Origin: Planctomycetota bacterium
Lineage (GTDB): Bacteria > Planctomycetota > Phycisphaerae > Sedimentisphaerales > Anaerohalosphaeraceae
Assembly: GCA_030637065.1 (NCBI GenBank)
Contig: DAOVVQ010000150.1
Coordinates: 1 to 9,585 of the forward strand
Direction of reading: 5' to 3'
Length of the DNA stretch: 9,585 nucleotides
Under the pieces are notes generated by a model that was not told where the DNA came from, made no database searches, and saw only the letters and a program-made list of their open reading frames with translations. The stretch's first letter is position 1. The number at the start of each line of letters is the position of its first letter. This document shows, one piece after another, positions 1 to 8,235 of the stretch. A program made the position numbers and the translations under genes.

Positions 1-1
1 G

Positions 2-1516
2 AAGATGCAAATCGAGCAAGTCATGGGATCAACGCAGTACGATGATGTCACGGGCACAATGGTTTTCGACTATGGACCGATACCCGACGAGGTATTCGCT
101 ATGGAAGTGCCCGAAGGGTATCAGGAACTGCCCCGGAAACAGCCCGGCACTGTAAGCGGCAAGGTCGTTGATGAAAACGGCCAGCCGGCAGCTTATGCCC
201 AGATATATATCGCTGACAAGATGGGCATGTTTGCAGAAGGAGCACAAACGGGCGCTGACGGAAGTTTCATGTTCAAGATGCCTCCGGTCGCACCTAAATC
301 AACGCTGTCTCTTCCGATTATATTGCGAGCTTTCTTCGAGACCGATCCGGATCGAGTTGCCTGGACAATAATAGCAGAGCCCGGCAGCGAAGACGACGGT
401 ACCATGCCGGTTCCCGGCGAAATCGGGCAGGTAGTCAACCAGGACTCCCGGCTTAAAGAGGCTTCAGGGATAATCCTGAAGATGGAGCCTGCTGCCAAGA
501 TCCACGGGCGGGTGACAGATGTTGAGGGCAATCCCGTCGGTGGTGCCTGGGTTTCGGTCAGGGGTTATCCCGCGGATAAGTGGGGCAACGAAGACCACAG
601 TATGTACGTTTTTACTTTTGCAGGTCCCGGAGAACGGGGAACAGTCCAGACCCAAACCGATGAACATGGCAGATACGAGGTTCACAATCTGCCAAGGTTA
701 TGGAAGGAGTCAAGCTATCATTTCAGAGCCGGAGCAGATGGATTTGTGAATAGCGAGAGCAAGTTCAGAACCAAGGGCAAACGCAATATCAGTGGGGTTG
801 ATTTACAGTTGTATAGAGCCGGGATAACGGTTAGGGGAGTGTTGGTTGACAATTACGGCGAACTCCTGGCAGAACGATACATCTATCCTGTTGTAGCCGA
901 AGAGGTCTTCCGGTCCTGCCAAACCGTCACGGATGAGAGAGGGCGATTTCAGGTGGACGGCTGTCCCGTCTCAAAGGATTTGAAGATTAAAGCTATGTTA
1001 CAGCACAGGGTTGCGTCCCCGTATTCGCAAGAAAAGAAGTCTGAATATGTTTATTATCCCGACGCGTTTGTCGGCATTGACTTCGAACCGGATAAGACCA
1101 GATACGAAATTAAATTGGTCGCCGCAAGGCCGGAACTGGTGCTGAATGTGGAAGTGAAAAACACGGCAGGCCAGATTCTAAAGTATTATCCTGTTGAGAT
1201 CAGAGGCGATGCCGGAACCATACCCAGGGGGTGGAAAGTAAACAAGAAACTTGAGCGCAGGACGGATGCAAACGGCAGATGTAGATTTACGGAGGTCCCT
1301 GATGTCAAGGGCTTGAAGGTAGTTCTCTACGCCGGAAATAAGATACCGTACGAACCGTTGAGCGGCGAGGCAAAAAGAATCGCCGAACAGCACGAGAAGG
1401 AATACTTCTGGGGGGAGGTACCTGTGGAAGTTGCAGCCGGGCAAAAGGAGTATGATATTGAAGCTGTTGCCCTGACGGAGAAGGAGCACAATAGCAGGAA
1501 ACGAAGGAAGAAGTAA
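2..1516 (+). CDS. Carboxypeptidase-regulatory-like repeat protein, 5'-partial
   Basis: The frame is open to the left edge and the first ATG (position 5) has no visible ribosome binding site, so this is probably the C-terminal part of a longer protein. From that ATG 503 residues are visible. Residues about 15-40 (VTGTMVFDYGPIPDEVFAME) resemble the segment that precedes such repeats in large planctomycete envelope proteins. Four beta-sandwich units of the CarboxypepD_reg/SdrD-B type follow, at about 49-96, 165-231, 273-325 and 379-440. Their signatures are GKVVDENGQP, GRVTDVEGNPVGGA, DERGRFQVDGCP and TDANGRCRFTEVP, ending in the usual D-x-x-G-R/S-F pattern. The C-terminus is very basic (NSRKRRKK). 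The family is a structural, often periplasmic or surface module with no catalytic residues of its own, so the function must lie in the missing N-terminus. The repeat fold is fairly sure; the role is unknown. Confidence 0.75.
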   Translation, partial: KMQIEQVMGSTQYDDVTGTMVFDYGPIPDEVFAMEVPEGYQELPRKQPGTVSGKVVDENGQPAAYAQIYIADKMGMFAEGAQTGADGSFMFKMPPVAPKSTLSLPIILRAFFETDPDRVAWTIIAEPGSEDDGTMPVPGEIGQVVNQDSRLKEASGIILKMEPAAKIHGRVTDVEGNPVGGAWVSVRGYPADKWGNEDHSMYVFTFAGPGERGTVQTQTDEHGRYEVHNLPRLWKESSYHFRAGADGFVNSESKFRTKGKRNISGVDLQLYRAGITVRGVLVDNYGELLAERYIYPVVAEEVFRSCQTVTDERGRFQVDGCPVSKDLKIKAMLQHRVASPYSQEKKSEYVYYPDAFVGIDFEPDKTRYEIKLVAARPELVLNVEVKNTAGQILKYYPVEIRGDAGTIPRGWKVNKKLERRTDANGRCRFTEVPDVKGLKVVLYAGNKIPYEPLSGEAKRIAEQHEKEYFWGEVPVEVAAGQKEYDIEAVALTEKEHNSRKRRKK

Positions 1517-1681
1517 ACTTGGTCAGCAGGAGGGTAAAAAAATCGTCTTTTTTCGGTTTAATTACGGGTTTGTAGTAATATCGCCCCCGGATCTGGCCGA
1601 TTAAACAGTGTAGGCCATCGCTCAGGTGTGATGTGCGCATACGGGATATCCGTAAAATGCTGTGTAAAGCAGGGAAATGAC

Positions 1682-2065
1682 ATGAAAAAGGCGAATGTTT
1701 TATTTATTGACGACGAAAAAGACATGCTGACTCTCATGGCAGACCTCCTCGAGACCAGGGGCTACTCTGTGATTACCGCTGACAATGGCGCCGACGGGCT
1801 TACCCTCGCCAAGTCACATCAGCCGGATATCATCATATTGGATATCTCAATGCCGGGTATGGACGGCGGCGAAGTCGCAGCCCAACTTAAGGAGACCGCT
1901 GAGACCAAGGGCATTCCGGTTGTCTTCCTGACAGGGTTGCTCTCGAAAGATATCGAAAAGAATAACAGGCACATGGTCGGCGGACACATCATGTTCGCAA
2001 AGCCCTGCGAGATCGATGCCCTGGCAGAGCAGATCGACAAGCTGGTTCCCGTCTCCACCGAATAA
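1682..2065 (+). CDS. Single-domain response regulator (CheY-like REC)
   Basis: A 127-residue receiver domain with no output domain. It has all the phosphorylation landmarks: acidic pocket D10-D11-E12 (LFIDDEKDM), phospho-acceptor D54 (IIILDISMPGMDG), switch T84 (VVFLTG) and K107-P108 (FAKP). The family accepts phosphate from a histidine kinase and signals by protein contact; the partner here is unknown and no kinase is adjacent. An upstream ATG at 1628 would add 18 residues. ATG 1682 is preferred because AGGGA (1671-1675) lies 6 bases upstream and the REC fold begins right after MKK. The last codons (STE, then TAA) are part of the first copy of a tandem repeat that continues downstream. The gene converges on a second REC-only gene. 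Confidence 0.9.
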   Translation: MKKANVLFIDDEKDMLTLMADLLETRGYSVITADNGADGLTLAKSHQPDIIILDISMPGMDGGEVAAQLKETAETKGIPVVFLTGLLSKDIEKNNRHMVGGHIMFAKPCEIDALAEQIDKLVPVSTE

Positions 2066-2161
2066 CCGCCCACCAGCGAATAACCATGCACCAGACCTTC
2101 TCCGCCCAATAACCGTGCACTAAGTCCTCTCCACCGAATAACCGCGCACCGGGCGGTGAAA
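2055..2161. repeat. Degenerate tandem repeat around AATAACC, overlapping a stop codon
   Basis: Four copies of a motif close to CGAATAACCGYGCACC occur, with AATAACC at 2061, 2079, 2108 and 2137. The spacing is 18, then 29, then 29 bases. The two adjacent 29-base units (2075-2103 and 2104-2132) agree at about 20 positions. The first copy contains the TAA stop of the upstream response regulator, and the fourth repeats the same sequence CTCCACCGAATAACCG. This suggests the 3' end of the gene was duplicated outward. The units are too diverged and the intervals too short for a CRISPR array. Confidence 0.7.
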
Positions 2162-2213
2162 GTGGGGATTTACGCAATTGCATAAGGTCCGTTTTTCCCA
2201 TACCCGCACCAGC

Positions 2214-2271
2214 GGGATTGCCAGCTGACAATCGTCGACGGGGTTCTGCTACGGGATTGCCGGCTGGCAAT
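2214..2271. repeat. Two copies of a 19-base palindromic repeat
   Basis: GGGATTGCCAGCTGACAAT (2214-2232) and GGGATTGCCGGCTGGCAAT (2253-2271) differ at only two positions and start 39 bases apart. Each can form a hairpin: ATTGCC pairs with GGCAAT perfectly in the second copy and with one wobble in the first. They lie between the 3' ends of two convergent genes, so they may act as terminators or mRNA 3' stabilisers. Neither is followed by a T-run on either strand, so a classical intrinsic terminator is not supported. Confidence 0.55.
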
Positions 2272-2285
2272 AGTCACATAAAATC

Positions 2286-2846
2286 CTACATTTGTTCGGC
2301 GACCATGGCCAGGGTGCTTACCAGTTCCTTATTGGGTGGCTTTACCACGTGTCCTACGCATCCGAGTTGGCGGCATTTCTCTTCGAGATCCTGCTCCCTG
2401 CTGGTGGTAACTACGATTACGGGGATGTCTTTCAGTTTGGGATCCTGCTTCATCCGCTTTAAGATATCGAGCCCGTCGACCTTGGGCATTCGTACGTCGA
2501 GCAGGAGGATATATCGAACGCTCGAGTCTCGTCCGGTGCCCTGATCGTTGCCCAAGAGAAAATCCAGCGTGTCTTGTCCGTCGGGTAACCATACGACCTC
2601 ATTGGCGAACCCGGCGCGTTTCAGGCAGTATTTCACCAGCAGATAGTGGGAATGTTCGTCCTCGGCAATGAGGATCACAATATCCTTGTCGATGGATACG
2701 ATGTCTTTGTCAATGGCGCTGAGTTCGTCAGTCGCGCCCCGCTCGTCAGCCACGCTCTGCTCGTCAGTCATGCCCGGCTCCTCTTGACGGCGAAGGTCGC
2801 TTAGCTCATCTACGATCTGCGAGTTGGGCCTGTCAAAATTTTCCAT
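2286..2846 (-). CDS. Response regulator, Rcp1-like REC domain with repeat-bearing N-terminal extension
   Basis: A 186-residue protein. Residues 1-57 are a charged, probably disordered extension and 58-186 are a receiver domain. Landmarks are E62-D63-E64 (LIAEDEHSHYLL), phospho-acceptor D117 (YILLLDVRMPKVDG), T147-T148 (VVTTSREQD) and K169-P170 (VVKPP). The TTSxEQD and PDGQDTLDFLL segments are typical of the Rcp1/phytochrome-associated branch of single-domain regulators, whose kinase is often encoded next to them; none is seen here. ATG 2846 is chosen over an in-frame TTG at 2855. The Shine-Dalgarno match is poor: AGAG lies about 10 bases before the ATG. A good sigma-70-like promoter lies about 70 bases upstream. 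The hexapeptide repeat in residues 27-57 is unusual. Confidence 0.88.
   Translation of the reverse strand: MENFDRPNSQIVDELSDLRRQEEPGMTDEQSVADERGATDELSAIDKDIVSIDKDIVILIAEDEHSHYLLVKYCLKRAGFANEVVWLPDGQDTLDFLLGNDQGTGRDSSVRYILLLDVRMPKVDGLDILKRMKQDPKLKDIPVIVVTTSREQDLEEKCRQLGCVGHVVKPPNKELVSTLAMVAEQM
2676..2768 (-). repeat. In-frame 18-21 base tandem repeat encoding a hexapeptide
   Basis: Inside the response regulator, residues 27-57 read TDEQSV, ADERGA, TDELSA, IDKDIVS, IDKDIV. The first three units form an 18-base DNA repeat (pattern RCTGACGARC) and the last two a 21-base repeat around ATYGACAARGA. All keep an acidic pair or an Asp-Lys core. The array forms the linker just before the REC domain and stays in frame, as expected of slipped-strand expansion tolerated in a disordered segment. 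Confidence 0.7.
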
Positions 2847-2917
2847 AGTATCCAATCTCTGGAATAGCAGACAAAATAGACCTGAGTGTGCCTAAGCGGT
2901 GGTGACTGAACAATACA

Positions 2918-2946
2918 ATCATAACGGTCCGGGCGGTTCTTAGCAA
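2918..2946 (-). promoter_or_regulatory. Sigma-70-like promoter for the minus-strand response regulator
   Basis: On the minus strand there is TTGCTA (2946-2941), a 17-base spacer and TATGAT (2923-2918), matching the consensus at 4/6 and 5/6. Transcription would start near 2911, giving a leader of about 65 bases before ATG 2846. The -35 box sits inside an imperfect inverted repeat: CGGT plus TTAG (2934-2943) against CTAAACCG (2957-2964). This could be an operator. Confidence 0.5.
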
Positions 2947-2988
2947 ATAGTTTTATCTAAACCGTTTTTGTCCGGGTGCAACCCGATT

Positions 2989-3082
2989 CTCAGGTGCCGT
3001 CAGCCCCGGCTCGTCGGGAGTTGTCCGGCAAGGCGATGGGTGGAACCACAGCGGCACGCACCGTCGGTTTGGGCTGGCTGAG
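2989..3082 (+). ncRNA. Candidate structured RNA element between divergent promoters
   Basis: CTCAG (2989-2993) and CAGCCC (3001-3006) are complementary to GGGCTG (3071-3076) and CTGAG (3078-3082). This gives an 11-bp closing stem with one internal loop around a 64-base GC-rich core. The core offers further pairing, such as CCCG with CGGG (3004-3007/3014-3017) and GGTG with CACC (3039-3042/3059-3062). It lies upstream of both flanking promoters, and I see no clear promoter of its own. I do not recognise a known riboswitch or RNA family. The strand is uncertain and the sequence alone cannot show that it is transcribed. Confidence 0.22.
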
Positions 3083-3118
3083 TTGATCTCATATTGAAAT
3101 TTGTCTCTAAAAGAGAGT

Positions 3119-3146
3119 TTGCAACCTCCCGCGGAGCGGTTATAAT
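3119..3146 (+). promoter_or_regulatory. Sigma-70-like promoter of the bamD-lptE-ftsH operon
   Basis: TTGCAA (3119-3124), a 16-base spacer and a perfect TATAAT (3141-3146). The start site would fall near 3153. That places ATG 3094 before the transcript and ATG 3145 inside the -10 box, and so supports translation from 3208. A short palindrome, TCTCT-AAA-AGAGA (3104-3116), lies just upstream of the -35 box and could bind a regulator. Confidence 0.55.
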
Positions 3147-3207
3147 GCGGCGGTATTGCTGTATTTATGATAATATTAGCTGGAATTATGTTTCTAAAGT
3201 GTTTTTT

Positions 3208-4254
3208 ATGCGCATAAACAGGTTCAAAAAAAGCTTGTTGTATTCCGTCTGGTTGTCGGCGGTTCTTTGCGGTCTGGCCTGCGGGTCCGAGACCTGGCGT
3301 CTTAAGGGCGATCAGGGCTGGGAGAGCCTTGCCGCAGATGGCAGCGAAAGTTACGTTCTGGCGGTCGCTCGTATCAAGCAGGCGATCAGCACCGGTCAGG
3401 GCGAATCGGCGCTCGGTGAGTTTGCCCAGGTCAAGAGCGATTTCCCCGAGATTGTCGGGTTGGACCTTGACGCGTTCATGGCTGCCGAACTGCTGCTTGC
3501 CCAGGGCAAATGGGTAAAGGCTGAGATGGCCTATGTCAAATTCCTCGACAGTTGGCCGGACAGTTGGCTTTACACTTCTGCGATGGAGAGGCGTTATTCG
3601 ATAGGGGTGGCGTTTTTAGGCGGCCAAAAGCGGCGCGTCCTGAAGATCCTTAACCTCACCGCCTATGAAGAGGGCTCCCGGATCATGCGGGATATTGCCG
3701 ATCGGGCGGGTGATGCGCCGATAGCCAAGCGAAGCCTGATCGCCCTTGCCGAGAGTTACCATCGCCGAGAAAAGTATCAGGAGGCCTACGAGACATGGGC
3801 GGATATCTCGTCGCGATGGCCCACCGGTCAGGAGGGTCGCCAATCCCTTCTCGAGATGGCCCAGAGCCTTCATTCGGCTTATCGAAGTCCCAGGTACAAT
3901 TCGACCAGTCTTGACAGTGCCAGGAGCTATTACGGAAACTTCCAGTCGCGTTATCCCGAATTGGCCCAGGAGTATCAGATCGTCGAGAGGATCAAGACGA
4001 TCGACGAGCAGTTGGCGTATAAGCAGTTCAACATAGCCGAGTATTACGACAGGACGGACAACATGCAGGCGGCGAATCTTTATTATCAGTTTGTCGTCGA
4101 CTCCTGGCCGGAAACGACGGCTGGCAAGCTGGCGGCAGCCAAGATCAGCGGCGAAGCACAGGACCGCCAGATCCATAAACGCGACCTCGGACGGCGTACG
4201 TTCGACAGGATAAATGTGGTACTTGACAAGTGGCTCAAGTTTACAGAGTTTTGA
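3208..4254 (+). CDS. BamD-like TPR outer-membrane assembly protein
   Basis: A 348-residue exported protein. The N-terminus has a basic start (MRINRFKK) and a hydrophobic stretch (about 9-25). Two cysteines (C21, C25) lie at its end, but neither has a good lipobox (GLAC lacks the usual -3 residue), so lipidation is uncertain. The rest is alpha-helical tetratricopeptide repeat, with helix pairs ending in a recurring aromatic-Pro signature: SDFPEI (77), DSWPDS (114), SRWPTG (202), SRYPEL (247), DSWPET (298). This matches the BamD/YfiO family, which scaffolds the BAM complex inserting beta-barrel proteins into the outer membrane. E. coli BamD is shorter, about 245 residues. Start 3208 is chosen because the promoter TATAAT overlaps upstream in-frame starts and the signal peptide begins here. 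The Shine-Dalgarno site is weak. The lptE-like gene begins 15 bases after the stop. Confidence 0.72.
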   Translation: MRINRFKKSLLYSVWLSAVLCGLACGSETWRLKGDQGWESLAADGSESYVLAVARIKQAISTGQGESALGEFAQVKSDFPEIVGLDLDAFMAAELLLAQGKWVKAEMAYVKFLDSWPDSWLYTSAMERRYSIGVAFLGGQKRRVLKILNLTAYEEGSRIMRDIADRAGDAPIAKRSLIALAESYHRREKYQEAYETWADISSRWPTGQEGRQSLLEMAQSLHSAYRSPRYNSTSLDSARSYYGNFQSRYPELAQEYQIVERIKTIDEQLAYKQFNIAEYYDRTDNMQAANLYYQFVVDSWPETTAGKLAAAKISGEAQDRQIHKRDLGRRTFDRINVVLDKWLKFTEF

Positions 4255-4268
4255 GCGAGAGATTTAAC

Positions 4269-4811
4269 GTGCAAAAGTCGACAGTGTCATCAGTTATCAG
4301 GACGTGTCTTGTCGCTGCGGCGATCATGGTTGTCCATGGTCTCGCCGGCTGTGGAGCGGGCAGCTTTGACGATTACCAGAACGGTTGGCTCTATCCGGCC
4401 GATATCGAGACCGTCTATGTCGAGATGTTTGACAGTAGCGATTTTCGTCGTGGCCGTGAATATGTGCTTACCGACGCGATTTGTAAGAGAATCGAGACGG
4501 ATACACCGTATAAGATAGTGTCGGATGTCAATGTGGCTGATACTATACTAAGCGGGCAGATCAACGCGATCTATCAGGGTGTCCTGACAGGCGAGCGATA
4601 TGAGGGCAATCCGCTGGAACTGGAGGCGATCGTGACGGTTAATGTAAGCTGGAAGAACCTGAGGACGGGGGATCTTCTGATAGACAACGAGCACGTTAGC
4701 GCCTGGGCGAGCTACTCGACCCAGCTTGGCCAGAGTTTTGATTATGCATCCAATGTCGCCGCGAACCGGGCGGCACAGCGTGTAGTAGAACTGATGGAAG
4801 TGGAATGGTAG
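4269..4811 (+). CDS. LptE-like LPS-assembly lipoprotein
   Basis: A 180-residue lipoprotein with a hydrophobic signal peptide and a perfect lipobox L25-A26-G27-C28. The mature part (YPADIETVYVEMFDSSDFRRG, then LTDAICKRIETDT and VADTILSGQI) has the beta-alpha pattern of the LptE family. LptE plugs the LptD barrel and delivers lipopolysaccharide to the outer leaflet. The sequence family is very divergent, so fold and context carry the call. The start is taken as GTG 4269, because GAGAG (4257-4261) lies 7 bases upstream and the signal peptide then has normal length. GTG 4230 would overlap the preceding gene and add 13 residues. It is cotranscribed with the BamD-like gene upstream, and ftsH follows within 25 bases. 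Confidence 0.75.
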   Translation: MQKSTVSSVIRTCLVAAAIMVVHGLAGCGAGSFDDYQNGWLYPADIETVYVEMFDSSDFRRGREYVLTDAICKRIETDTPYKIVSDVNVADTILSGQINAIYQGVLTGERYEGNPLELEAIVTVNVSWKNLRTGDLLIDNEHVSAWASYSTQLGQSFDYASNVAANRAAQRVVELMEVEW

Positions 4812-4835
4812 AATTATTTTTTGGCAACTGAATTT

Positions 4836-6881
<2,046 letters not shown>

Positions 6882-6940
6882 TCCGCCACCGAAGACCAGC
6901 CTTGCTGTGACCTGAAACACACCACAGACATCCGTTGCTA

Positions 6941-7966
6941 TCAGTCTAATTCGATTAGCCAGATGTTTCTGTATTGTACAGGGTTTCCGTGGTCTTGTAG
7001 TAGTATTGGGCTTGGTTGTTGTGGTTCGGGTCTTTTTGCGGCTGCTCCTGTTGGGGTTGGGATTGGGTGGTCCTTTTGTACGAATACGCGGCCATTGTGC
7101 AGGACGGTTATGCGTGCGTTTGCCGTTTTGTTGCCCTTCTTGTCGAATTTCGCGGCGTAGAAGGTGACGTCGTAGGTCTGCCACTGCAGGGGCGGTGCGC
7201 ACATGTTAACATACGGTGCGGACTGTTTATAGATAGCGCCGCAATCGTTGTATAATCCAGGCAGGCCGTAGCTGTCGAGGATCTGGAGTTCGTAGCTTGT
7301 CATGATATAGACGCCGCTGTTGCCGCGTCCCTGTCCGCGTGCCTCAGGCAGCAGCGGCAGGCGAAACTCCAGGTGCAGCTTCATGTCACTAAACTTCTTC
7401 TTCGTAACGAGCGACCCTTTCTTGGGCACATTTTCCATCGCGCCGCCATCGAGTTGCTTCCAGCTTACGGGCTTGCCGGGGCCGCTGCTATTCCACTGGT
7501 CAAATCCGCTCCCATCGTAGAGCACGATAGCGCCCTTAGGCGGTTTTGCCCCAAGGGTCGGCGACAGGCGGGTGACCCTGGTCATCTCGAAGGACAGCTT
7601 GTCGCCCTGGCTGGCTTTGAACCCATTGGCACTGATGGTCCCTTTCCAGCCGTCGTCATCGATACGGATCTTTCCATTCTTTTCCTCGCCCTCGATCACG
7701 GCTATGGGTGGGCACCTCATGTCGAAAGCCGGCAGGATATTGATCTGATATTTCCAGCCGCCCAGAGCGATAACCTGAGCGACAGGTGCGGACGTTAATT
7801 TAGACTCGCCGGAGGTCCATTCGCCCTGCCAGTCACCGATGAGCCTGGGATTTGCCTCCAGGGGCCCGGGACTCGCCGACCCGCTGGCAAAGACCGCCCC
7901 AGCCGCAAACAACATCATCGCAAGACATATATTCGCCATACAGGCTCTTGTAATCCGGTGTCTCAT
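6941..7966 (-). CDS. Secreted DUF1080 (3-keto-disaccharide hydrolase-like) protein
   Basis: A 341-residue exported protein. A signal peptide covers about 1-28 (LAMMLFAAGAVFA, then SGS). An N-terminal beta-rich region (about 40-135, starting LIGDWQGEW) has no name I can give. The DUF1080 domain covers about 145-341, with the family landmarks IVLYDGSGFDQW, GRGNSGVY (213-220), ELQILDSYG (226-234), a YNDCGAIYK segment and the terminal ILLQDHGNPVQYRNIW. DUF1080 is a concanavalin-like sandwich, abundant in planctomycetes and linked to glycan breakdown; some members hydrolyse 3-keto-glycosides. The substrate cannot be read here. AGGAG (7974-7978) lies 7 bases before ATG 7966 and settles the start. 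It converges on ftsH with a 59-bp gap holding no convincing terminator. The last ~50 codons are unusually rich in A-ended codons. Confidence 0.9.
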   Translation of the reverse strand: MRHRITRACMANICLAMMLFAAGAVFASGSASPGPLEANPRLIGDWQGEWTSGESKLTSAPVAQVIALGGWKYQINILPAFDMRCPPIAVIEGEEKNGKIRIDDDGWKGTISANGFKASQGDKLSFEMTRVTRLSPTLGAKPPKGAIVLYDGSGFDQWNSSGPGKPVSWKQLDGGAMENVPKKGSLVTKKKFSDMKLHLEFRLPLLPEARGQGRGNSGVYIMTSYELQILDSYGLPGLYNDCGAIYKQSAPYVNMCAPPLQWQTYDVTFYAAKFDKKGNKTANARITVLHNGRVFVQKDHPIPTPTGAAAKRPEPQQPSPILLQDHGNPVQYRNIWLIELD

Positions 7967-8070
7967 TGGTCGGCTCCTCTCACTTTGGTTGACAGGGACA
8001 ATTTAACTGGATTCATAGTTTATTTTGCCAAAAACAGTGGAACATCTGACACAAAACGATACCCTGTACC

Positions 8071-8098
8071 ATTATAAAACGCAAGCGTACAATATTGT
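8071..8098 (-). promoter_or_regulatory. Possible promoter/operator of the DUF1080 gene
   Basis: A perfect TATAAT lies on the minus strand at 8076-8071, giving a leader of about 98 bases. No good -35 box sits at 17 bases; GCGACA lies at a 19-base spacing. The perfect 10-base palindrome ACAATATTGT (8089-8098) lies in the -35 area and could be a regulator site that replaces a strong -35. The miniature element's left target duplication begins only three bases further upstream. Confidence 0.35.
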
Positions 8099-8100
8099 CG

Positions 8101-8108
8101 CATTTAAC
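8101..8108. repeat. Left 8-bp target-site duplication CATTTAAC
   Basis: CATTTAAC directly abuts the left end (GTAA) of the miniature element and is repeated exactly at 8228-8235, abutting its right end. Confidence 0.75.
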
Positions 8109-8227
8109 GTAACATTTTAGCCAACTGCAGGGAGGCAGGACTCCGCCGTTGGCGGATGCTGTTTTATGCTGGATTCCCGCCTTCGCGGGAATGACAAAGC
8201 GCATCCAGCACTCGGCTAAAGTATTAC
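8109..8227. mobile_element. 119-bp IS66-type miniature inverted-repeat element (MITE)
   Basis: The left end GTAACATTTTAGCC (8109-8122) and the reverse complement of the right end, GTAATACTTTAGCC (8227-8214), match at 12 of 14 bases. Weaker similarity continues inward for nine more bases, giving about 18 of 23. The element is flanked exactly by the 8-bp direct repeat CATTTAAC. Termini beginning GTAA plus 8-bp target duplications are the published hallmark of the IS66 family. The element has no room for a transposase, so it would be moved in trans. Its interior holds two hairpins: TCCGCC-GTT-GGCGGA (8142-8156) and the palindrome at 8173-8192. The family assignment rests on ends and duplication only. 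Confidence 0.72.
8167..8210. repeat. dRS3-like interspersed palindrome nested in the MITE
   Basis: The 20-base core ATTCCCGC-CTTC-GCGGGAAT (8173-8192) fits the ATTCCC(N8)GGGAAT pattern described for Neisseria dRS3. It is also the common interspersed repeat that translates on one strand as VIPAKAGIQ. An outer perfect 8-base inverted repeat, TGCTGGAT (8167-8174) and ATCCAGCA (8203-8210), brackets it. Confidence 0.7.
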
Positions 8228-8235
8228 CATTTAAC
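8228..8235. repeat. Right 8-bp target-site duplication CATTTAAC
   Basis: An exact copy of 8101-8108, abutting the right end of the miniature element. A possible -10 box for the downstream gene, TATAAC (8252-8257), follows 16 bases later, so this duplication occupies the -35 position. The match to a -35 consensus is poor. Confidence 0.75.

Noticed and set aside
1536..1553. Terminator after the first gene (A7-TCGTC-T6)
   Set aside because: The stem would be A-T pairs only with no GC core, too weak to call.
2055..2161. CRISPR array
   Set aside because: Only four short diverged copies with uneven spacing and no distinct spacers.
1989..2270. Small minus-strand gene through the repeat region
   Set aside because: Its translation is mostly repeat-derived (HGYS/WAVIRW type) and it runs back into the response regulator coding region.
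3031..3080. Fluoride riboswitch, suggested by GGCGATGG
   Set aside because: The required downstream CTGATGACNCCTAC-type segment is absent and the pairing differs.
6946..6958. CTAAT-TCG-ATTAG hairpin as terminator between ftsH and the DUF1080 gene
   Set aside because: The stem is short and AT-rich, lies within the last codons of the DUF1080 gene and has no T-run on either strand.
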